Both the position numbers and the translations under genes were made by a program. Of a stretch of DNA of 64,000 nt, positions 23,372-32,153 are shown one piece after another. This stretch comes from JAXLWB01 sp046328715. Lineage in GTDB: Bacteria; Chloroflexota; Anaerolineae; Caldilineales; Caldilineaceae. The stretch spans positions 1 to 64,000 of the forward strand of contig JAXLWB010000020.1 of assembly GCA_046328715.1 (NCBI GenBank). Reading direction: 5' to 3'. Each line of letters starts with the position of its first letter. Position 1 is the stretch's first letter. The notes under the pieces are model-generated. The model worked only from the letters and a program-made list of their open reading frames with translations, ran no database searches and was not told where the DNA came from.

Positions 23372-26192
23372 GATGAGCTTTACCCTGTGAAATGTCTCTC
23401 GCTGTATTGCTTGCTTGATTGGCAAGATACCGTTTCATGAAACTAGGTTCAATATTGCCTGGTTGAAGTTGCCAAGTCTCTTCTAGAAAAGCGACGTACT
23501 GCTGCATGAGCGCACGCACCCTTTCCTCATGTGGCGCGTCAATCGTGCCACTGTCCAACGGGGGTAAGAAGGTAACTTGAATCGTGCCGTTTGGGAGGAG
23601 GACGCAGCGTGTAGGAATAGCCGTTGCCCCAGTTTCGAGGCTTAATTCCGCAAAGCCGGTGCTGAAGGTCCGTTCCCGCCCCAAGACAGGCATTGTGACC
23701 GTGCGCTGCCCGCTGCCGCCATCCGGTGCAATCCAGACGATGCCGCCTGCGCGCAGCTTTTGCTGGGCCACCTCCATTTGTAGGCTGAGGAATTTGGTGT
23801 TGACAAGTTCATCCTGGGTGACAGAAAAGTACTGTTGGAAGGCGTTGCGTAAGGCAGGGTCATTTTGTAACTGCGCTTTCCCGCCATAGAGCATAAAATC
23901 GTCATAGCCCAGTTGTTTAAGAATAATCGCCAGGAGACGGCCGGAAGAGGTGGCACCATGAATATTGAGCACCAGGATCCCGCGTTCGCGTTGGCGCGCT
24001 TCGGCCAGAACGTTTTGCCCGGAAAGGACAACCATTTGTTGCAGGTTGTGCCAGAGGCTATGCACCAGCGCTGGCCTATAGTAGCGTGTACACAGCCGCC
24101 GCATGAGATAGGCCGCAACCACGTCATTCATTTGTGCTGGTTTGACCCCAATCTGTGGCAGAAAGGCGTGCAGCAACTGCCGCTCCTCTGGGAAGAAGCG
24201 CGTTTGGACGAGCGGGATTCGACACATCTGGTATAAAAGGCGCATGCATGTGGCAAACGGCAGTAACCGGTGATGCCACTGGGGCTGCCGCGTTGGCCGC
24301 TGTACGGCGCACTGTTGCCCCAACAAAAAAGGCGTAATCCGTTTTGTATCGGCTTCGGTTAATGGCGGAAAGTCCTCATGCCCTTGCTGTATGAGCGGTG
24401 GCAGCTCTTCTGTGCTACTTGCGTCCAGCAGTTGCGCCAGTTTTTCAATGGTCGAACGCTGTAAAAAGGCTTGGAGTGAAACTTCCTGGCCAAATTGCCG
24501 TTTCAACTGCGTTGCTAATTTCAACAAGGCTAAGGAATTGCCGCCAAGCGCAAAAAAGTCGTCCTGTATCCCGATGGGGTGATGTGCTAAAAGCTCTTCC
24601 CACAGCGTTGCCAGTTGCTTTTCGGTGACCGTACGCGGTGCGACAAAGGGCCTTTCCAACGCTGGTTGGGCGCGGCCGCTAGGCGGGAGGGCCTTACGCT
24701 CCACCTTACCATTGGGTAGCAACGGTAGTGTGTCAAGCCGGGCAAACGGGAGATCTGTTGCGGGCAGCAACGCGGTGAGTTGTGCATTGGGATTGGCGAC
24801 CACATTGGTCAAGATGGTTTGCAGAGCGGAAACCCACCGGCGAATCGTATGTAAGTCGAATAAATCGGTGTTATATTGCAAGGTGGCGGTGAGTTTGTTG
24901 GCGGTCATAAAGAAAGCTAGGCTAAGCTCGTATGGTGCTGTGATAACTTCGACGGGTAGCAATGTGAGCGCTAGGCCGTCAACTTCAGGTAGCATGGCGG
25001 CGTGATGGAGCACGAAGGTCACGGGACAGAGGGGCGGCCGACTGGGATCGCGCGGGATTTTCAAGGCGGCAATTAATTCCTCGGTCGGGATTTGCTGATG
25101 CGCCAAAATAGCATGTGCCACCGCCTGCAGACGCGTCAGTAACGCCCAAAAGGTTGGATTGTCAGATAAGTCGGTGCAGAGTGGGATCTGGTTGCTGAAA
25201 TTGCCAATGAGTTGTTCAAGCGCCAGATGTGGTCGATTCGAGGTGATGATCCCGACCGTGAGTTCATCTTGTGACGTGATCTGCCAAAGCAAGGTCTTAA
25301 AGGCTGCCAGTAGTGTTGTGAAGAGCGTCACTTCGGCTTGACGACTCAGCTCAACCAGTGCCTGTGCGATCGCTTCGTCGATGGTGAAGTAGGACTTGGC
25401 TCCTTTGTAAGTTTGGATAGCTGGTCGTGGGCGATCAGTGGGCAGATCGAGGAGGGCGGGCAAATCAGGCCATTGTTTTTGCCAGAATTCAATCTCACGT
25501 TGCAGACCTATGCTTTTGTTCCATTGTGCTTGCGTGATGGCAAAGTCTGCATATTGGATCGGTAAAGCAGGCAGGGTCATGGGCACGCCAGTGGTGCGGG
25601 CGGTGTAATCGTCAAAAAGTTCTTTGAGCAGCAGTCTGACCGACCACCCATCAATGGCAAAGTAGTGCAAGGTCAACAGCAGCACAAATTGCTGTTCGCC
25701 AAGCTGAAGTAAGCGGCAACGTAGCGGGCGACCATTCGCTAGATCAAGCGGTTGCATTGCTTCGTGCGTCGCTAGGCGGGATAGTTGATCTGCTTGCGCC
25801 GCTGCGGACATCCCCTCTAGCCCTTCGACCGTCAGGGGCATCTGCCACGCTGGCAAGACTTTCTGGTAGAGTGTTTCGCCAATCGTAAGACATTGGGTGC
25901 GTAAGATTTCATGCCGCCCAATCAACGTATCAAAACTTTGCGCTAATTGGGTGGGATCGAGGGCCCCAGTGATCTGAATCCCCAACGGGTAGTTTGCTGG
26001 CGCGTCGGGAGATGACCAGTCAATGAAGCAAGCCCTTTTTTGTGAATAAGTCAGTGGCATGAGTTCGGTGTCGGCTGGGCGTGCCGTTAGGCTTGGCTCT
26101 GGCGGCTTTACCGCCTCTTCCGCCTCAAACAGGAGCCGGAAGAGTGCCTGTTTTTCTTCTGAAAAATGAGAAAGATCGAGTTCTTGAGCCAT
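23340..26192 (-). CDS. NRPS: degenerate C - (A remnant) - PCP - LPLAT protein
   Basis: A 950-residue protein. Residues about 45-490 are a condensation-type domain (LTYSQKRACFIDWS; RHEILRTQCL; FGN-like IGNFSNQIPLCTD). Its active-site motif reads HYFAIDG instead of HHxxxDG, so the second, catalytic His is Tyr (near 178). Straight after comes only the tail of an adenylation domain: LPLLPNGKVERKALPP, the A10 motif, near 490. The rest of A is missing, as if deleted. The PCP follows (LGGNSLALLKL, Ser near 551), then an LPLAT domain: ILVLNIH (near 744), IVWIAPDGGSGQRTVTMPVLG and STGFAELSLETGATAIP. It must be loaded in trans or work on another carrier. ATG at 26192. Confidence 0.82.
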   Translation of the reverse strand: MAQELDLSHFSEEKQALFRLLFEAEEAVKPPEPSLTARPADTELMPLTYSQKRACFIDWSSPDAPANYPLGIQITGALDPTQLAQSFDTLIGRHEILRTQCLTIGETLYQKVLPAWQMPLTVEGLEGMSAAAQADQLSRLATHEAMQPLDLANGRPLRCRLLQLGEQQFVLLLTLHYFAIDGWSVRLLLKELFDDYTARTTGVPMTLPALPIQYADFAITQAQWNKSIGLQREIEFWQKQWPDLPALLDLPTDRPRPAIQTYKGAKSYFTIDEAIAQALVELSRQAEVTLFTTLLAAFKTLLWQITSQDELTVGIITSNRPHLALEQLIGNFSNQIPLCTDLSDNPTFWALLTRLQAVAHAILAHQQIPTEELIAALKIPRDPSRPPLCPVTFVLHHAAMLPEVDGLALTLLPVEVITAPYELSLAFFMTANKLTATLQYNTDLFDLHTIRRWVSALQTILTNVVANPNAQLTALLPATDLPFARLDTLPLLPNGKVERKALPPSGRAQPALERPFVAPRTVTEKQLATLWEELLAHHPIGIQDDFFALGGNSLALLKLATQLKRQFGQEVSLQAFLQRSTIEKLAQLLDASSTEELPPLIQQGHEDFPPLTEADTKRITPFLLGQQCAVQRPTRQPQWHHRLLPFATCMRLLYQMCRIPLVQTRFFPEERQLLHAFLPQIGVKPAQMNDVVAAYLMRRLCTRYYRPALVHSLWHNLQQMVVLSGQNVLAEARQRERGILVLNIHGATSSGRLLAIILKQLGYDDFMLYGGKAQLQNDPALRNAFQQYFSVTQDELVNTKFLSLQMEVAQQKLRAGGIVWIAPDGGSGQRTVTMPVLGRERTFSTGFAELSLETGATAIPTRCVLLPNGTIQVTFLPPLDSGTIDAPHEERVRALMQQYVAFLEETWQLQPGNIEPSFMKRYLANQASNTARDISQGKAHHDQKNLLVVP

Positions 26193-26212
26193 ATAGATGA
26201 TGTCCGCTCCGT

Positions 26213-29200
26213 TTACCGCCGATGGGCTGCGAGCAACTGCTTTGCTTCCTCGTCGGATAATTGATGAATGCGTTCAAGTAAACGTGCCGCCTTTGTCTGG
26301 GCACTCATTGCGACAGGTGCAAGGTTAGGATCAACGCTGCCACCCAGCAGCGAGTGAATAAGCTGCTGCGACGCATTGAGCTGAAACAAGTGACGCACTT
26401 TGTCAAAGTCAATACTCCCGATCTGACAAAGCCCAAGCCCATAGTTGGGGGCTTCAGTTTCCAAGAGGTGCGCGATGCTGCCCGCCTCTAGCGTAGCGAG
26501 ATGGAGCGACCGCTCGCCGTAGGCAGGGGCAATGGCGGCAAACTCGGCAATCAGAAAGAGCGAGAAGGCCGCTTCAGCGAAGATCGGGCTATTGATAAAG
26601 GGGGCGTGGATGCTGCTAGCGAGGGTGACATCAGCGGCAATCAGCACCAAACGGTGGTGGATGGGATGGTAGTAGTAGATGCCACCCTGCAAAGCTTGCA
26701 CACGCCCAGCTTTGAGATGCAAATATGTTTGGATCGGATAGAGTCCGCCCGGCGACCCCCACCGATATTTTAGCTGCCCACCCACTTGCAGCGGGCTTAA
26801 ACAGCGCAGGAACTGTCCAAACTGCTCCAGTGCAATGGGTTTTAGCGAAAAGAGCCGCACACTGCGCCGCTGCTGGTAGCGTTCTCTTTGCTCATCATTC
26901 AGTTCTGGTTTGGCCAATTGAACAGTGCGCGCCCCTTCCTCGATCGCGCGAAGACCGGGCCGTGAGTTTTTAAAGGCTTCGCGTTCAGCCGGCGTCAGTA
27001 ACGGCTGATAGGATGAAACGAGCGTTTGATAATCGGAAAGCGGAGGAGCCACGGCTGTGGGCAACTGCCCTTTGATGAAGTTGGCAATGGCGTTTGCACT
27101 CGTTAACCGGAAAAGCTGATCCATTCTCAAGCGTAGCCCAAATTGCTCTTCGATTCGGTTGCCGATGCGCACCATGTCGATGGAATTGACCCCTAAATAG
27201 AAAAGGTTTGCGTTGGCATCAATCGCCTCAACCGCCAAAATGGCGGCGATCAGCGCCGCAACTTGTCTTTCTAGTCCTGCCCCAATGTTGGCAGGCTCAT
27301 CTGGCTGACGGGTAGGCATGACGGCTGTATTGGCAAGATCAGCCAACCTGCGCCGATCAATTTTCCCATTGACGGTGAGCGGCAACTCATCCAAGCGCAT
27401 TAACTGCGTTGGCACCATATAGTCAGGTAATTTTGCTCTGAGGAAGCTCTCCACTGCCACCGTGTCAACGACACCATCTTGACCATCTTGCGCCACAAGA
27501 AACGCGACCAACTGCTTTTTCTGCGCCAGCACCACAGCCCGTTGTATGGCGGGGTGGCGTTGGAGCATCGCCTCAATTTCCCCCAACTCAATCCGCTGAC
27601 CATTGATTTTGACTTGGGCGTCACGCCTTCCCAAAAACTCAATCGTGCCATCTGGCAGATAACGCCCCACATCGCCAGTCCGGCAGAGTCGTTCGCTCGT
27701 ACGGGGATGCACGAAGAACTTCGCATGACTGCTCGTGTCATCCTGCCAATACCCAGCCGCTACGCCTGTCCCAGCACAGTACAATTCACCTGCTACCCAT
27801 GTTGGGCAATCAGCCAACGCCTCGTTCAAAACGTAATAACGATTGTTGGCAATCGGACGACCATAGGGAATACTGGACCAAGTGGGGTCTACTTTGTCGA
27901 TGGGGAACATGATGTTCCAAAGCGATGTTTCAGTCGGACCACCGACACTGATCATCTCTGTCTTTGGGGCTAGATCCCACAGGCGTTGCGGCAAGGAAAG
28001 GGGTATCCAATCCCCGCCTAAGAAGGTGAGGCGGAGGGGCAATGGGCGCGTGGTGGGATGACTTTCGGTGTAGGCTAAGAGCATTTCCATCATCGCCGGG
28101 ACAGAGTTCCAGAGCGAGACTTGATGTTGCTCGATTAGGGTCAGCCAATGGGCCGGATCTTTCGTCGCTGGCGCAGCGGGCATGACGATGGTTCCGCCTG
28201 CCGATAGCAAGCCAAAGAGATCAAAGATCGACATATCATGGTGCAAAGCCGTTAAGGCCAGTACGGCATCGTTTGCGCTGATGCCAAACCGTTGCTTCGT
28301 ATAAGCGATACTATTGAGCAGACTGCGATGGGTCAGCATAACGCCTTTGGGTACGCCAGTGGAACCAGAGGTGTAGATGACAACCGCTAGATCATCAGGG
28401 CTTTGCGGGGCCAATAATGGCTGGTCATTCACCGGTTTGTCATTCCCAGGTCGTGCCAGCGGGATCGCGCGATCGATCCACATCTGTTGCACGCCCGCTG
28501 GCCAAACCAGTTGCTGACTCAACCATGATTGGGTCAAGACAAGCTCGATGTTACTCTGTTGCAATAAGTAGGCCAGCCGTTCCGGCGGCACACTCGTGTC
28601 GATGGGCAGATAGGCGGCGCCTGATTGGAGAATGGCCAAAACTGCCACCACTTGTTCCCAACCCTTCTCCATCACGACCGCCACCAAGGTGTTGGGTTGC
28701 GCCCCTAAGTCACGCAGATAGTGTGCCCAGTGATTGCTTAAGGCGTAGAGTTCTTGATAAGTAAAGGTTTTGGTGGGGGTAATAAGCGCGGGCTGCGACG
28801 GTCGTTGCTGCGCTTGTTGACTAAAACCGGTCTGCAATAACGCATCCGGCACAGGCATGGCAATACGATTGATCACCTCACGCTGCGCAAGCTGCTGCGT
28901 TGGCACGATTTGCTGGGCCGTGGTTGTCCAAAGCTCTTGCCAGCTCGCATCATCCGTCGCCAAACGATGAAGTGAGCGCAAGGTTGCTTCAAACATGCTT
29001 GGCATTAGCCCGTCTGGGAAAATCTCTTCCACTGCATCCCAGTCGCACTGCAAAGTGTTGCCGGTCTCATAGACATGAAAATCCAGCCAAACTTGCGGGG
29101 TTTGATTGGCGGAGAATATCACGTCTCCCTCATCGAGCAGTGAGGAAGCATGAGCGCGCGAACGCCGCTCGGCGGCATACATAGTAAAGACGATGGGCAT

Positions 29201-32083
29201 CGTGATCGCCCCAAGTTGGCCGTGTGCTTGTCCAAGCTCGCGCAACACTTGCACACCGCTAAAAGAACTGTGGGCCATATCCTGCCACAATTGCTTTTGC
29301 AGGCGGCGTGCCCGCTCGACAAAGGTTTCCTCACGTTCATAGTGGACTGCAAGCAGGGTGAAGGAGCCAAACTGTCCCACCAGATCTTCCATTTGCGGAT
29401 GCCACTGTTGTCGATCAAAGCGGGCGACATTAATCGTGAACTGTTGTTCATGACTCCATACTGCCAGAATATCACTATAAATCGTCAGCAATAGCGCCGC
29501 CGAACTAATACCTGCTGCTTGCCCCCGCCCCTTCAGTTGCTGCCAGATTTCAGAGACTACTTCCCTCTCCTGGCGTACAAACCGGGCATCTACCAGCGGC
29601 GCATGTTTGCTTTGCGGCAAAGCGGGTGCCGGGGGTAACGTCGCTAAGCGCTGCTGCCAATAGGCTTGGTCACGCTTATAACGCACTGAGCTTTTCAGGG
29701 CAAGCATGCCGTTGACGTAATCCCTAAAAGTCAATGCTAAGGGGGGCAGGGGCACCTCCGGCTTGGCATAGAAATGGCCCCACTCGGCCAAAAGTAGTCG
29801 CCGACTCCACGCATCGGCAATCAACCCATCGAAACTGATGTGCAGGCGAACACGCTCATCAGGCAACAGCGAAGCTCGGATATCGAAAAGCGGCCAGCGA
29901 TCACTGGGAATAATCTGATGGGACATCGCCTGCCGAATTTCGCGAAGATGCGTTCTGCTCTCATCGTGCGCGTGACGCGGATCGAAAAGCGTGATTTGGT
30001 ATGGGGGAACATGTTCAAGCACCTGCTGTTGGCCATCGGGCAAGATAAAGGCACGCAGCATATCATGGCGCTCAATCATTTGTTGCCACGCTTGTTCAAG
30101 CCGCTTAACCGCTAGCCCTATGCCCTCAAGCTCAAGGTAATGGTGGTGCGCCACCTTTCCGCCCTCAAATAGACCTGTACGTCCAATCCAATACGCCTGT
30201 TGTGTATCGGTCAAGGCAAAGGGGGCAAAACGTTGCGCGTGTTCAATGGACAGGAACTGCTGCTCGCTTTGTTCCTCGTCTCCCTGCAGGGTATGAGATG
30301 CATCGATTGCCGCCGCCAAATCAGCAATCGTCACCGCCTGTAGGAAGGTGGTTAGCGGAAGCGAGCGCTGCAATTGCTGCTGGATCTTGCCAAGGATTTG
30401 GGCAGCTGATAGCGAATCGCCACCCAATGCAAAGAAGTTATCGCCAATGCCAACGCGATCTTGCCCCAATACCTCCGCCCAGATAGCCGCCAGCGCTTCT
30501 TCTAGCGGAGTAGAGGGGGCGACATACCGGGCTTTGAGCTGATCCGCCAGCTTTTCGGCAAGCCCAATGCGTTGCAGCTTACCCGTTGGCCCTTTGGGCA
30601 GCTCATCGACAAGCAAGATTTGGGTTGGCACTTTGTGCGCGGTGAGTTGGCTAAAGGCAAATCGCCGCAGTTCGTTCGCTGTGACAGTCGCATCTTCTTT
30701 CAAGATCACGGCTGCTGCGACATCTTCCCCCAAGCTTTCATGCGGCAGCGCAAAGGTAATCGCTTGTTTAACGTCAGGATGCGCCAATAAAACTTCATCT
30801 ACCTCGCGCGGTGCAATCTTTTCGCCGCCACGATTGATCATCTCCTTGAGCCGCCCCGTAATAAACAAATAGCCATCGGCATCAAAATAGCCCTGATCAC
30901 CCGTGCGGAACCAACCATTCGTGAAAGCCTGCTGATTCGCTTCAGGATTATTGGCATAACCCAACGTAACATTGGCGCCCCGAATCACAATCTCGCCCAC
31001 TTCACCCTGTTTACAAAAGCTAGGGCTTGCCTCATCCATAATCGCCACTTCTGGCCCTGCCGCAATGCCCACAGAACCAGGTTTACGCTGGCTTGGGGGC
31101 AGTGGATTACTGGTCATCTGATGCCCAGCTTCGGTCATGCCGTAAGACTCAATCACAGGCGCATTGAATGCTTCTTCTAAGCCCGCCATCACCTTGGGCG
31201 GCAAAGAGGCACTCGATGAACGAATAAAGCGCAAGCGGTGACGGGCGATGATTGCGTGATGAGTAGCCGCACCAGCCAGAACCGCTTGGTGCATCGTGGG
31301 CACCGCTGTGTACCAAGTGGGTTCAAACGCCTCGATCCAAGCAAAGAACTGCTCCGCATCAAAGCCCGGTGTGCAAACCATTTGGGCGCCAGCCATCAAT
31401 GAGGCGAGGGTGGCTGCCATAAGCCCATGAATATGAAAGAGTGGCATCACATTCAAGCACCGATCCTGCGCCGTAAGCTGAAGGGTGCGAACAATATGCC
31501 GCGCCGAAGTGCAGAGGTTACGCTGCGTTAGCGGCACCAGCTTGGGGCGCGCTGTCGTGCCAGAGGTATGCAGCACCAACGCCACATCATCAGCCGCTGC
31601 CAAGCCGCTAAATGATGGTTGATCTGGGTAAGGGCCAGCCGCCGCGTGGCCTTTGGGGATTACCTCTCCCAACTTGAAAATACCTGCTTCCCCCAGCGGC
31701 TTACAGTCGATGATCGGGATTCCATGCGCTTGGGCAACGCTTCTGGCCGGTGAATCCAATTCAGCATGGATCAGCAATGCCTTGGCCTGAAGATCCGCAA
31801 GATAAAAATCAAACTCTTTGGCCCCATAGGCGGGATTAAGCGGCGCGCTGGTCGCCCCAGCCGCCACCCCTAGAAAAGCCACGGCCATCTCTAGACCATT
31901 GGGTAGCACAATCGCCACCCGATCATTGTGCCCGATCCCATAGTCGTTTAAGCTGTGAACGATTTGAATAACATGAGCATACAAGTCACCATACGTCAGC
32001 GGCAGACGTTTAGGTGCCATCAGGGCAATGGCATCAGGCTGACTTTGGGCTTGTTTACTGAGTAAGTCTGGAATACGATTCAT
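26213..32083 (-). CDS. NRPS: acyl-CoA-ligase-like A - PCP - Cy - A - PCP - oxidase (thiazole-forming)
   Basis: A protein of about 1956 residues (ATG at 32083 with AAGG upstream; longer frames use TTG). An acyl/oxalate-CoA-ligase-like adenylation domain (HTSGTTARPKLVPLT; TGDQGYFDADGYLFITGR; GKLQ at the end) loads a carboxylic acid onto PCP1 (LGGDSLSAAQ, Ser near 555). A heterocyclisation domain has TDTQQAYWIGRTGLF and FDGLIADAWS, matching Cy DxxxxDxxS (near 753). The second A domain reads D-M-F-N-F-G-V-L-W from the pocket positions, with N and W as in cysteine codes. PCP2 is LGVNSIDMV (near 1631). The last 250 residues are a SagB/McbC-type FMN oxidase (RRSVRLFS; SPGGLYPIQTYL near 1778; ETEAPNYGLGLCQIG). 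Expected product: an acyl-thiazole (or oxazole/methyloxazole) thioester. The cysteine call is inferred. Confidence 0.86.
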   Translation of the reverse strand: MNRIPDLLSKQAQSQPDAIALMAPKRLPLTYGDLYAHVIQIVHSLNDYGIGHNDRVAIVLPNGLEMAVAFLGVAAGATSAPLNPAYGAKEFDFYLADLQAKALLIHAELDSPARSVAQAHGIPIIDCKPLGEAGIFKLGEVIPKGHAAAGPYPDQPSFSGLAAADDVALVLHTSGTTARPKLVPLTQRNLCTSARHIVRTLQLTAQDRCLNVMPLFHIHGLMAATLASLMAGAQMVCTPGFDAEQFFAWIEAFEPTWYTAVPTMHQAVLAGAATHHAIIARHRLRFIRSSSASLPPKVMAGLEEAFNAPVIESYGMTEAGHQMTSNPLPPSQRKPGSVGIAAGPEVAIMDEASPSFCKQGEVGEIVIRGANVTLGYANNPEANQQAFTNGWFRTGDQGYFDADGYLFITGRLKEMINRGGEKIAPREVDEVLLAHPDVKQAITFALPHESLGEDVAAAVILKEDATVTANELRRFAFSQLTAHKVPTQILLVDELPKGPTGKLQRIGLAEKLADQLKARYVAPSTPLEEALAAIWAEVLGQDRVGIGDNFFALGGDSLSAAQILGKIQQQLQRSLPLTTFLQAVTIADLAAAIDASHTLQGDEEQSEQQFLSIEHAQRFAPFALTDTQQAYWIGRTGLFEGGKVAHHHYLELEGIGLAVKRLEQAWQQMIERHDMLRAFILPDGQQQVLEHVPPYQITLFDPRHAHDESRTHLREIRQAMSHQIIPSDRWPLFDIRASLLPDERVRLHISFDGLIADAWSRRLLLAEWGHFYAKPEVPLPPLALTFRDYVNGMLALKSSVRYKRDQAYWQQRLATLPPAPALPQSKHAPLVDARFVRQEREVVSEIWQQLKGRGQAAGISSAALLLTIYSDILAVWSHEQQFTINVARFDRQQWHPQMEDLVGQFGSFTLLAVHYEREETFVERARRLQKQLWQDMAHSSFSGVQVLRELGQAHGQLGAITMPIVFTMYAAERRSRAHASSLLDEGDVIFSANQTPQVWLDFHVYETGNTLQCDWDAVEEIFPDGLMPSMFEATLRSLHRLATDDASWQELWTTTAQQIVPTQQLAQREVINRIAMPVPDALLQTGFSQQAQQRPSQPALITPTKTFTYQELYALSNHWAHYLRDLGAQPNTLVAVVMEKGWEQVVAVLAILQSGAAYLPIDTSVPPERLAYLLQQSNIELVLTQSWLSQQLVWPAGVQQMWIDRAIPLARPGNDKPVNDQPLLAPQSPDDLAVVIYTSGSTGVPKGVMLTHRSLLNSIAYTKQRFGISANDAVLALTALHHDMSIFDLFGLLSAGGTIVMPAAPATKDPAHWLTLIEQHQVSLWNSVPAMMEMLLAYTESHPTTRPLPLRLTFLGGDWIPLSLPQRLWDLAPKTEMISVGGPTETSLWNIMFPIDKVDPTWSSIPYGRPIANNRYYVLNEALADCPTWVAGELYCAGTGVAAGYWQDDTSSHAKFFVHPRTSERLCRTGDVGRYLPDGTIEFLGRRDAQVKINGQRIELGEIEAMLQRHPAIQRAVVLAQKKQLVAFLVAQDGQDGVVDTVAVESFLRAKLPDYMVPTQLMRLDELPLTVNGKIDRRRLADLANTAVMPTRQPDEPANIGAGLERQVAALIAAILAVEAIDANANLFYLGVNSIDMVRIGNRIEEQFGLRLRMDQLFRLTSANAIANFIKGQLPTAVAPPLSDYQTLVSSYQPLLTPAEREAFKNSRPGLRAIEEGARTVQLAKPELNDEQRERYQQRRSVRLFSLKPIALEQFGQFLRCLSPLQVGGQLKYRWGSPGGLYPIQTYLHLKAGRVQALQGGIYYYHPIHHRLVLIAADVTLASSIHAPFINSPIFAEAAFSLFLIAEFAAIAPAYGERSLHLATLEAGSIAHLLETEAPNYGLGLCQIGSIDFDKVRHLFQLNASQQLIHSLLGGSVDPNLAPVAMSAQTKAARLLERIHQLSDEEAKQLLAAHRR

Positions 32084-32153
32084 TTCAAGAACCTTAAACC
32101 TCGTCTGGAGGTTGAATTTCATGGCAAAGAACAATCCTGGTGAACAACCCTCT

